Assembly (NCBI GenBank): GCA_963573315.1
Contig: OY752153.1
Location: 868,001 to 932,000 of the forward strand
Reading direction: 5' to 3'
Source: Entomortierella parvispora
Taxonomy: Eukaryota; Mortierellomycota; Mortierellomycetes; Mortierellales; Mortierellaceae
Length of the DNA: 64,000 nucleotides
Part shown: positions 14,900 through 29,532 of the stretch, piece after piece
Position numbering within the stretch: the stretch's first letter is position 1
How the letters are laid out: each line of letters opens with the position of its first letter
Made by a program: the position numbers and the translations under genes
The notes under the pieces: generated by a model
What the model saw: only the letters and a program-made list of their open reading frames with translations
Databases searched by the model: none
What the model was told of the DNA's origin: nothing

Positions 14900-15601
14900 G
14901 GCTGTGGGAGAGAGGAGAGGAAGGAGGATCTTTGAGAATTGTGCGGCAGGTAATAAGGTGATGAATGGGCGGGGGCAGGAAAGAAAGAAAGAAAGAAAGA
15001 AGGAAAAGAAGGGCGTCTTTTACCAAGAGATAAGCCTCTCTCATCTGCCGCTGCTGCCTTCCCATCCCATCCCACAACAGCATGCAGCTTTGGGGGCATG
15101 ATCCATCGATGGCAAGTTGATCGACCCAGGCCCATTCCAATGTCAGCCCCCATGTTTTTGCATCAGCGGCATCATCTCTTTCCTCGTGCAAGCCCCGAAA
15201 CGTCCCCTCTTTCTCTCTCTCTCTCCCCTCTCCCTCTCTCTCCCCTCTCCCTCTCTTTGTCTCGGACTACCTCTCTTTCTTTCTTCTTTCCTTCTTTTGT
15301 TCTCTTCTCTCTCTCTCTCTCTCTCTCTGACTGACTCTCTTTCTCATCCTCTCTCTCTCTGGCCACGTCGCGTGGCTGCAACTGCAACGAACGTGAGCAT
15401 TGCTTTGCACACGATTAAACTAAAAGTGGACCTCGCGCCATCGACGCGTCCGTTCTTGCTGTTGTGAGTTAAAAGTTGCAAGTTGTCCTATCGTTTATTC
15501 CTGTGGTTAACATGGCGCCCCAAAAGTTCCGGTTCCTTTTTTTACCCCGCGCAGTCCTGCCCCGCTCGCTCCACTCAAAGAATATATATACAACGATGGG
15601 A
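14900..15601. other. Hexokinase promoter region with CT-rich tract
   Basis: No gene is seen. The stretch holds a GAAA repeat next to the hexokinase start (14978-15003), then a CT-rich tract (15204-15365). It serves as upstream region for hexokinase and 3' flank of the next - strand gene. Confidence 0.5.
15204..15365. repeat. CT/CCCT-rich low-complexity tract
   Basis: A pyrimidine-rich run dominated by CTCTCT and CCCTCTCC units on the + strand (GA on the - strand), 300-470 bp upstream of the hexokinase start. ORFs over it are low-complexity artefacts. Confidence 0.8.
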
Positions 15602-17913
15602 CTACTCTGCGGTGGGTGACATCGCCAATGGACTGTCCAGCGTCATGCTCCCCTGTCGACTATTTCGCTTGCTTGCCTTGGCCTCCTTGCCATCCTTCGT
15701 GTTGATATTGTTAATGATCTTGCCGAGCTTCTTCATAACGCTCTTTCTACGCTTCGTCGTCTTGCTCAAAAAGCCCTCACCGCCGCCTTGGCTGTTGGGA
15801 GCGCTGCCTTCTTTTGTGCTCGAGCTCAGACTACCGACGTCACTGCCAGGCGTTCCGTCCAAGGTACTGTCCTGGGTGGAAGCGCGGCCTACACGGCTCA
15901 AGGATCGTGTGCTATTGATGCTACCCGAACCCGTATGGGTTACCTGGCTGGCAATACTCGCATCGTTTTGATGCAGAGTGGGCGAATGGGTGGTCCAAGG
16001 ATGAATCGGTGACTGCCCTGGAATCGGGACGGGCGAAGTAGAAGAGGAATTCAAGAACGAAGCGGCGGTGTCAAGAGCCAAAGAGTGGCGCTTGTTCACT
16101 TGTGAGGCTTGGTGTGGTTGCTGCAGGACAGGCGTGGGGGGCAGTGGAGGTGTGGCATGAGCCCACTGAACTTGGGCTTCCTCACTCTTTCCTTTGACCA
16201 CAACAGGCGAGGATGTGGCACCCTCAGACGTCACGGACCTTTCTTCGGAAACGACTCTAGATGTCTCTTGGATAAAAACCTGCCCGGAGGTTGTTTTTGA
16301 TGCTACCTCAAGGGACTCGACTACCTTCTGAGACGTGCTTGACAAGGAAGACGACGTCTGGAACGAGGATGTTGTCGTGTCGCTTGGGCGAATGACCTTT
16401 GCAAATCGACCTAGGCGCTCCAACAAGGGCGAAGACGCTGCCGAAGATGTTGGAGAGGAAGAACTAGACGTGGGAGTGGAAGCGGCAGAAGGTGAGGACC
16501 GCTTGGTCAACTTGGCGAACGCGCCTGCAGCTCGTCCGCGAGCTGGGGACGATGCTGGGGATGCCAGAGGTGTCACGACGTTGCTGACAATCGCTTGTGG
16601 AGGGGAAGCAACGGGCTCTTCTTGCTCCTGCACGACAGCCAGTGTTGCAGGGGCAGTTTGGATTGATGGATTTTCTGCGAGGTCGCGGCTGAGAACTGTA
16701 GCCTCTTCCGCAGACTCAAGCGGATCCTCGTCCACAGTAAACTCTTCAACAAAGGTTGGAATGACACTGTTCTCCTGAACTGCAGGTGACTCAGCCTCTT
16801 GTTCTTGTACTTGTACTTGTGTCCGCTCCTTGGATTCGAGATGTGACCCTTCTGCATGTGTTGCGGAGCTGCTCGCCTCCACAACATGGTGGTAATGGTC
16901 TGCCGTCGACTCTTTCTTGCTATCCTGCATGATGTCCCGTGGCGCGACAATAGTACCATCGACATTGCTGTCGGGGCGATCCGAGTCCTGTCCAAAGAAG
17001 GGATCCTCCTCGTCAGTAGGGGTGTGGACCAATTGATGGTAATCAACTCCACTGTTGTTCTTCAGTGGGTGGAAGCATAGTCCTAATTCCAGAAAAAGCA
17101 AATAGCAATAATAGATATCAATTTGTGTTCTCGATCACTGGAAATTGCCCCCCTGGCAGTAGCCACGCGTAAGGATACAAGGAGGGCCTGTGCCATGTTG
17201 TGGTCACAAAACAAAGGAAAGACAAGGACGATCCGTCTCTCTGTTCAAAAGGAACGCCAAGACTCAAGAGTCTGGAAGGCTGAGGACGATGGAAATGAAC
17301 AACGAATGGTTCGGGTCCAAACAAGGAAGACAACAACGAGATCCTGTTGTCGGATGGCAGGAAAAGGGGTGTACCCTGCAAAGTGGATCCGGATAGTAGG
17401 GGAGGAGAAGTGAGATGCAAGGGGAGAGAGAGAGAGAGGGGACGGACATTGACTTTTCGAGCGAATGACCTGAACGATGCAGCTCTCCAAGGAAGGGGGA
17501 GTCGAAGGATAAAATACTGTCGCCATACAAGCGAGCGCAGTAGCGAAGATGGACAGAACAATATGTCCAAGGGGCTCACTCCAGCAAGAAAAAAAAAAAA
17601 AAAAAAAAAGCTGGAGTGCTCATCGGCGCTGTGCTGGGCGGCTCTGCATGAGATCTTGTTGAAGGCCATGGACAAACGACTTTGTTTCGCTGCTCTTACC
17701 ACATGAGATCTTGTTAAAGGCCATGGACAACCGACTTTGTTTCGCTGTGGATGCCGAGGTTTCTTCTCTTGCGGAGGCGGATCCCTTATTTGCGGACTCG
17801 GGGGCAGGTGTCGGCTCCTCTTCGATAGCGGTCGCCTCGGGAACAATGGCGATCGAGAACTGTTCGTCTTCGGCGTGCTTTTGCTGCGGTTGTTGGTCTT
17901 GAGTATCAGACAT
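15602..17913 (-). CDS. Unknown Ser/Thr-rich protein with basic C-terminus
   Basis: Two exons are proposed: 17913-17700 (MSDTQDQQPQQ start) and 17082-15602, joined across a 617 bp intron with donor GTAAGA and acceptor TTAG; the phase matches and gives 564 residues. The first exon ends RLSMAFNKISC; the second continues GLCFHPLKNN and then runs through acidic, Pro/Ser/Thr-rich, apparently disordered sequence to a basic end (KRRKSVMKKLGKI). No enzyme or known domain is seen. A 45 bp copy of the exon 1 end is tandemly repeated just inside the intron (see findings). A single-exon gene starting inside the second ORF would be the alternative, but its first residues (FLELG) are simply the intron end read through. 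Function unknown. Confidence 0.6.
17577..17618. repeat. Perfect 9-bp inverted repeat around poly-A inside an intron
   Basis: CACTCCAGC at 17577-17585 is the exact reverse complement of GCTGGAGTG at 17610-17618; between them lie AAG and 21 A. In the pre-mRNA of the surrounding - strand gene this would form a hairpin with a U-rich loop within intron 1. Confidence 0.75.
17647..17746. repeat. 55-bp-period tandem duplication at an exon/intron border
   Basis: 17647-17691 and 17702-17746 match over 45 bp with two mismatches and a 55 bp offset. On the - strand the upstream copy (17746-17702) forms the end of exon 1 and touches the GTAAGA donor. The second copy lies 10 nt into the intron and its donor position is changed (CAGAGC). 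55 is not a multiple of three, so the copies are in different frames. Confidence 0.85.
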
Positions 17914-23479
<5,566 letters not shown>

Positions 23480-23597
23480 CCGCGTGTATATCAATAATCA
23501 TTTTTATACACATGTTTTACATAGGCTATGGAAGGAATGGATACGAATGGAGTAATTGTGGAAGGAGACAATATTATATACCAAACACCATCGATAT

Positions 23598-23957
23598 TTA
23601 GCGACGGGAAAAGATCGAAGAGGAAGACGACTTTTTCTTGTGGTTGGCAACCTTCTTGGCCTTCAGTTTCTTCGATTTTTTCTTGGAGGCTGCAATTTGG
23701 GCTGGGGTGACTGAGGGGGACGAGCTCAGCTTTGCTTGGATTTTGTCCATGGTGGTAGGAGGAGGCGCACGACGGAATCGGCTCATGAAGGAAGCACTTC
23801 CAGAGGAAGAGGAGGAGGGTTTCATTGATGAGGACTTTCTTGATGAGGAAGACGACAATCTCCTAGGGCTGGATGAAGATGAAGTCGCTGATGATCTGGA
23901 GAAAAGGCGGTTCATAAAGCCTTGCTTAGGGGCGGGTCTATGAGAGAAGAGAGACAT
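23598..23957 (-). CDS. Small Ser/Lys-rich protein, unknown
   Basis: One open exon of 119 residues, starting MSLFSHRPAPKQGFMNRLFSR. It is rich in Ser and basic residues, with a less repetitive centre (PPPTTMDKIQAKLSSSPSV), then PAQIAASKKKSKKLKAKK and a Ser-rich basic end. The Lys cluster could act as a nuclear or nucleolar signal. The reverse strand is also open across 101 codons, but that frame is merely acidic complement. The gene converges on the cap methyltransferase, with stops about 120 bp apart. No family recognised. Confidence 0.55.
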   Translation of the reverse strand: MSLFSHRPAPKQGFMNRLFSRSSATSSSSSPRRLSSSSSRKSSSMKPSSSSSGSASFMSRFRRAPPPTTMDKIQAKLSSSPSVTPAQIAASKKKSKKLKAKKVANHKKKSSSSSIFSRR

Positions 23958-24333
23958 TGCTTTTGTTTTGCTACGTGGCTAAGAGAGGAGGGAGAGTTGC
24001 ATGAGGAAAAAAGAGGAGAGTAAAAGTGTAAACGAGCGACGTTAAATACACGTCAAAATTGATGGTGTAAGGCGCTCTTTCTCTGTATAATGACATCGTT
24101 GCAGCAATCGATAGTCTACAATCCAATCCGAGGATTGCGGGTAGCCCTCTCTCGAAGGACGACCTCTAGCAGAAAAACAATAGTAATGACGTATCTGTCC
24201 CACTTTTGGACATCTTATTTATTCTATTTCACTTCGTCATTTAGGTCGCACAGAGATTCATCGCTGCCTCCGCTTTCATCCAGTGCCCACCAAAACAGAA
24301 CCACAATGACGCGTGGGTCATTCCGCCGAACGG
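23958..24333. other. Intergenic between two - strand genes
   Basis: No gene is seen. It contains the upstream region of the small Ser/Lys-rich gene and the 3' flank of the Myb gene. Confidence 0.4.
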
Positions 24334-26307
24334 TCAATAATGCCCGTCAATGTCCATTGCATAGCAGTCTGGACCCTGTACCTGCATCTGTACCTGCGCT
24401 GGTGCTTGCAACGGACCATGTGATCCAACAAACCCCGTCTGGTGTGAATGCAGCTGCTGATGGAGAGGTCGGCGTTGCGGCGATAACTGATGATGTGAAG
24501 CATATGAAAGATGTGCGCTGAGGTGCGATTGTTGATGGCTTTGCGATATCAAGTACCATCGTCGTTTGCATTGCTCCCGAGACACGATCGGATTCGTTCC
24601 CATGAGAGCGGAGATCTTTGCCCAATTGACTTTTTGAGGATGTGGGAAATGACGCTGGACGAGTTCCTCCAACTGCTTCGAGAGAGGCTCCGTCCAGGTC
24701 ATGGGCAGACTCCTGTCAATCCAGGTCTCAGAACCATGCCGCTTGTGGACGAGTAAAGAGGGTTGAGACAAATTACGTGCGCCGTTTGGCAGATTGTCGG
24801 ATACTCCTCCTGGACCTATTGGGTGATGATGACCTTGCTCACGACTCGTCATAGAGCCGAACCTGAGAGTGTCACTCATATCTAAGGAAGACGATGCTCG
24901 GTGGCGACCAACTGTGGCCTGTAATCTGCCTCTCATCAACTGCCGACTCCCTTGGTCAACAGCAGCGTCCGATGTAGCTGTCCTTGTACGGCGAAATGTG
25001 TCCTGGTATTGGTCTTGAATGCTAGAGTGAAGGGGAAGGGTAGGCCTTGGGTATGGGGCAGTGGTGGAAGACATAGATACCCCTCGTCTGTGACTATGGT
25101 GTTTTGGTCCACTGTGAGTCTGTTGCTCTGCCCCACGCGACTCTAAGAGATCCCACATAATAGAGATACCTCCGCGTGACCGTTCTGGCAGATACTTCTC
25201 CTGGATTTGTCCCCAAGAGGGACCAAACTCTTGGTAACCACGCCTCAAGAGCTGAATCTCATCCTCTGTACCCATCCTGCGTCTCATGATCTCCCACTTG
25301 TTCTTGCACTGTTTCCTTGTAAACGCGTTTCCCATCTGAGCTGCTACCCAAACCCAGTTGATACGATATGATCCTGGGAAAGACACCTCGATCAAGTTCT
25401 TGAGGTTTTCCGATTGTTCTGGCGTCCACACACGGATCATTCGAGGAGGTCGCGTCTCGGTGGATATCGATGCGGATGAAATTGTGGCCAAAGCATTCAA
25501 TTTTTCGTCTTTTTTGCTGACTTGATCGTCCTCTTCCTGTTCCTGGTCTTCTTCATCCTCCTCTTCCTCTACATCCTCGTCCTCTTCTGGTGAGACCTTC
25601 CTCGTCACTTCAGGAAAATCATATCGCTCGGACCTCTTGGACTGGTCGTAGAGCTGGGCAATATTGTCCTGTGAGGATCGGGCACTCGGTGTAGAAGATG
25701 TTGTCGTAAGCGCTGGTGTGGCTAAAGAGCACGCTGCAGAGGCAGTGTTGCATTCAATCTCCCTTGTCCTAGCTCCGTTACTGCTGCTGCTGATACTGCT
25801 GCCATCTAGCCTCTGAGCAAGCCGCCATTCAAGTTCGAGTTCTAGATTCCTCTCTTCTTGACTCTGGTCGTCTGGACGTTCGTCTTGGAAGTCTACATCT
25901 GAATCCCCATCATCCTCGTCGTCTGTGTTGGGGAGTTCGGCATAGATCCGAGTGTATTCGTTTTGAATCTCTGTCGGGCTTCTGTCTAGGTTCATTCGTT
26001 GCTGGACCAGCTCCCACTGGCCAAAGAGTCCAAGCCTCTCTACTGCAATATAGAGCGATTCTTGTTCTGACTTTGACCAAGGCTTGTGAACCATTGTTCG
26101 GCGCTTGATAGGGGATTGTTGTTGTGGCTGTTGGTATTGGTATCCGATGTCTATGTGAAGGTCAGGGCTACTTTCAGCATGAGGACTGCTGCTGCTACTG
26201 CTATCCTTGTCTGGTCCCTGTAAATGATGGTCTAGAGGCATTCGTGAATGAGAGGCAAAGGTGGAGGACGGGCGCTTTTTATGCTGTCTCTGGAAAGAAA
26301 AGTCCAT
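24334..26307 (-). CDS. Multi-repeat Myb/SANT-like DNA-binding protein
   Basis: Uninterrupted 657-residue frame from MDFSFQRQHKKRP. Four Myb/SANT-like segments can be seen: about 76-125 (PWSKSEQESLYIAVERLGLF, then GQWELVQQRM), about 292-345 (VWTPEQSENLKNLIEV, INWVWVAAQMG, RKQCKNKWEIMRRRM), a weaker one at 348-390 (DEIQLLRRGYQEFGPSWGQI) and a C-terminal one at about 537-588 (TWTEPLSKQLEELVQRHF, VNWAKISALMG, REQCKRRWYLI). Spaced tryptophans and the final basic helix fit DNA binding. A Glu/Asp-rich acidic block lies between the first and second repeats (about 238-262). The open frame runs further upstream, but that extension is low-complexity Ser/Leu sequence and is probably 5' leader. Likely a nuclear transcription regulator; targets unknown. 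It diverges from the bZIP gene. Confidence 0.8.
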   Translation of the reverse strand: MDFSFQRQHKKRPSSTFASHSRMPLDHHLQGPDKDSSSSSSPHAESSPDLHIDIGYQYQQPQQQSPIKRRTMVHKPWSKSEQESLYIAVERLGLFGQWELVQQRMNLDRSPTEIQNEYTRIYAELPNTDDEDDGDSDVDFQDERPDDQSQEERNLELELEWRLAQRLDGSSISSSSNGARTREIECNTASAACSLATPALTTTSSTPSARSSQDNIAQLYDQSKRSERYDFPEVTRKVSPEEDEDVEEEEDEEDQEQEEDDQVSKKDEKLNALATISSASISTETRPPRMIRVWTPEQSENLKNLIEVSFPGSYRINWVWVAAQMGNAFTRKQCKNKWEIMRRRMGTEDEIQLLRRGYQEFGPSWGQIQEKYLPERSRGGISIMWDLLESRGAEQQTHSGPKHHSHRRGVSMSSTTAPYPRPTLPLHSSIQDQYQDTFRRTRTATSDAAVDQGSRQLMRGRLQATVGRHRASSSLDMSDTLRFGSMTSREQGHHHPIGPGGVSDNLPNGARNLSQPSLLVHKRHGSETWIDRSLPMTWTEPLSKQLEELVQRHFPHPQKVNWAKISALMGTNPIVSREQCKRRWYLISQSHQQSHLSAHLSYASHHQLSPQRRPLHQQLHSHQTGFVGSHGPLQAPAQVQMQVQGPDCYAMDIDGHY

Positions 26308-27172
26308 GGTTGGATGCCTTCGACTAAAGAAAGACGTGGGTATGTGAGCGCAAATGAAGTAGAGGTGATGTAGAGTGAGAGGTGGATGGGATGGGAAGAC
26401 GCGAGAGACACAAGACTTTAGTACGGGAGAGTGTGGGATTTGAACGATGGTTGAGTGAGAATGAGATGAAGACGAGAGAGCGTGGAAGAGAAAGCGATTC
26501 CACTGTTTGGCTGGCAAGTGAGAGAGTGAGAGAAAGACAGAGAGCGAAAGTGAGTGAATGAGTGAATGAGTGAATGAGGGAGTGGTAGAGAGAGAGAGAG
26601 GAAGATACAAAGATAGAGCCGTTACGAGTTGTGCAAAGTGTTGGTCAGTAACAGAAATAAACATATATACTGATCCAATGAACATCAAACGATGAGATGA
26701 CCCCCGTCTCCCTTTGGCTTCGTCCTCGCTCAAGTCGGCGTGTCGCTGACTCCTTGTAGCAGGAGAAGGGGGCAAGAGGGAAGGCAAGGGTCAGAGGGAA
26801 TAGGAAGGGAGGAGGAGCACCACCAAGGGCGGACCAAGGGGGGCGGGCCAGAAAAGCAGAAAAGCAGATTAAAAAAAAAAAAAAAGACGGAGTCGCGTCC
26901 TGCGCTGAGGCCATGGCCAATGACAGGCACTGCAATCTGTTAAGGGTCTGTCATCTCGAGTGGAGCATATTTCTTAAGGGCTGGTCCGCGGCTCAATGTT
27001 GGGCCGACCAATGGCAGACTGGCGCGAGAAGTGCTCTTGTCTCTCCTGCTCCAGCTGTATGTACATGAATGTAATTCTCTCATCTCTCTTTCGATCATCC
27101 CTTCTCTCTCCCTCCATCTCCCCTCCTCCATCTCCTCTCCTCCGACTTCCGCAGCAGCGGCCCTCATTCGCT
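26308..27172. promoter_or_regulatory. Shared divergent promoter region of Myb and bZIP genes
   Basis: 865 bp separate the Myb start (-) and the bZIP start (+), so both must use this stretch. It is GA-rich on the Myb side (26510-26610, including a repeated GTGAATGA unit) and CT-rich in the probable bZIP leader (27080-27150). A run of 15 A lies at 26871-26885. No clear TATA box is seen. Confidence 0.55.
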
Positions 27173-29361
27173 ATGGACTTTACAGAGAATCACTTTGCGC
27201 TCTCCTCCTCGACGGCCCCAGAGGCCTCCATCAAAGACACTGAGGACCTCTACAGCTTCCTCTTTCAGGGCAGCGAAAATCCCGGCGCATCCACATCACA
27301 GCAACAGGCAATTGCAGCAACGACAGCAGCTGTAGCAAAGGCGGAAATATACCCAGCTCCAGTGCTCCTCTCCTCCTCCTCCTTCTCTTATCGCCAGTTG
27401 TCTCCAGACAGACCCCCAAAGATGCCTTCGCTCAACCAGACCCTCCCTCCTCTGCAACCCATCATTGCCTCAGTCAACGTTTCTGCCCCTGTTCCCGCTG
27501 CTACTACCTTCGCAGCCTCCTTGGAACCGTCCTCTGCTGACGGTGACATCTGGCTCCGTCGGTTCCAACAACTTCAGCACCTGCAACAACAGCATCACCT
27601 TCAACAGCACCAACTCCTTTCCTCCACGTTACTAGCAACAGCCGATCTCAGCTCCAAAACTACAGCCACTACGACTTCTACCATTACTTCTCACAGGAAC
27701 AGCTCCTCCGAGAGGTCGGTTTCACCTGCCTCTTCCTCTTCTCAAAATGGAGATAAGGAGGCTATCTACCCCTCACCGCCACTACAGGACGATATAGACA
27801 TGGACAGTGACTCGGAAGACCATGCTCAGAACGACATTCCCAACCCAACGCCTAGTCAGCTCAAGAAGATGACACCCAAGGAGCGGCGGCAACTCCGGAA
27901 CAAGCTGTCTGCCCGTAACTTCCGTGTGCGTAGAAAAGGTAAACGCCGATGACAACTCGGCTTTATAGGCGGAATATCGGTCATTGCAGAATCTCTGACC
28001 AGTCCCTTCTCATAGAATACATTGGTACATTGGAAAACCAGGTCAAGGAAGCACGGAAGGAAGCGGCGGATTTGCAACGACGATTGATTCAGTCTGAGCT
28101 TAACTGCCAGTTCCTGCGCCAAGAACTCGAGACCGCCCGCCTTTCACAGTCTTTGTTCACAGACGGGCGCATGTCCAAGGAGCACGCCAACTTGCTCGCC
28201 AGTTTGCTCAACCCGTTAACAGAGTCGTTTCCCACAACATCCAGCGCCCTTGTTAATAACAACGCTGGTAGCAGCAGTAACGGTAGTGGTAGCAGCCAAG
28301 CGCCCGCGACCGCAGCGATGCCTATCGCGATGCCATCGTATGCAGTGCAAGAACCACTCCCCTGGCTGGATAGTTCACTCTTGGATAGCTCACTCTTGGA
28401 CAGTAATCAAGCTTTTGGACTCAACAATGCCTCCCTGACAAGCCAATCTACTTTGCCAGCGACGTCGACCTCCAACGCAGTTGCTCCTCAGGCTTCTATG
28501 CAGCCCTTCGTACCGTTCGAGGGTGACTGGAGTCTTCTTATTAACAGAGCTGAGGTCCCCGACCCTACCTTGGACCCCAAGGAGGAACCTTCAGAGGCTG
28601 TTGACGACTACAAGGATCTGTTGTCGCGATATGAAGCTGCCAGGCGAGAGGAAGAGTTGGACGAACAAATGCGAACGGAGCTGAAGGCTCACTCCAGGAA
28701 ACGTTTGGAAGATATGTACATGGTCTCGACAAAGGACGACGCTCTTGCTCTCGTTGAGCAGAAATCGCAAGAGGAGACTCTCATGTTCCAAGGCCTTGTA
28801 TACGTGATGATGCTTCACTTGACGAGCTCGTTATTCCAGGCCGCCACGATGTCGAACACGGAACTAGTCAACATGTACCAGACCATGGATGGACCTCTCC
28901 GCCAAAAGATGATTCTTGGACAGCAGCAGAATCAATATGAACCTGGTTCAGCGTGCTATAGGTGGGTAGAATGGCGCGAAGGCTGGATTCGTAAACACTG
29001 GCCCTCGTTTTACAACAACAGGCGTCGCCTGTGTGAGCTCTTTGAGATTGGAACTGCAGCCTGCGGTGTTCCAGATATCTGCTCGACTGGCAAGAACAAA
29101 AAGTGCCAAAAGACGCAACAAGAGCTGGATTCTGTGCTGGTTGCTCGTAAGATGGAGGAAGGTGTGAAGGGTAAAACTGTGGAGGTGCAAAAAGTCAGCT
29201 GGTTTGTCCGACACTATCTCCCAACCAGGTTCAAATGCCATGAGATTTTGGAGCGCGAACGACTCGAGGACGAAGCCCGCGCTCACTCTCGCTCTCAAAA
29301 GCAAAAGTTAGCCAAGGCTCTTGCCAAGGTTGCTGCTTCCAATGTCACCCCTGTTGCATAG
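27173..29361 (+). CDS. bZIP transcription factor
   Basis: Two exons, 27173-27938 and 28016-29361, joined in phase across a 77 bp intron, give 703 residues. The intron splits the bZIP domain right after the basic region: KERRQLRNKLSARNFRVRRK then EYIGTLENQ. Asn243-x7-Arg251 and Leu261 (Arg + 10) keep the required spacing; the zipper continues with Leu275 and Leu289. N-terminal region is Ser/Gln/Pro-rich with an acidic DDIDMDSDSEDH segment; the C-terminal half has a conserved-looking, non-repetitive block (about 480-640) including the WVEWREGWIRKHWPS segment. The zipper predicts dimer binding to palindromic DNA sites in the nucleus. It diverges from the Myb gene. AATAAA follows 73 bp after the stop. 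Confidence 0.9.
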
Positions 29362-29433
29362 ATAAGATCAAAAAGTGTTTCCCTTTCTCCATATGTATTT
29401 TTTTTTCACCCCACTCTACGAGACTTGTATTTC

Positions 29434-29439
29434 AATAAA
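29434..29439 (+). terminator. Polyadenylation signal AATAAA of the bZIP gene
   Basis: AATAAA lies 73 bp after the bZIP stop codon, in a T-rich stretch; the convergent gene ends about 90 bp further on. Confidence 0.6.
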
Positions 29440-29532
29440 AACCTTCGCTTTTATCTGTAACCATCGCTGGTGAATAGTTCTTATCAATCAAGCGTCTATT
29501 AACAGGATAGGGAGCGAATCCAGAAAGATGAG

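Noticed and set aside
23638..23943. Acidic 101-codon ORF on the + strand
   Set aside because: Exact antisense of the Ser/Lys-rich gene; acidic residues arise from complementing Ser/Lys codons, and the - strand frame has the better start and composition.
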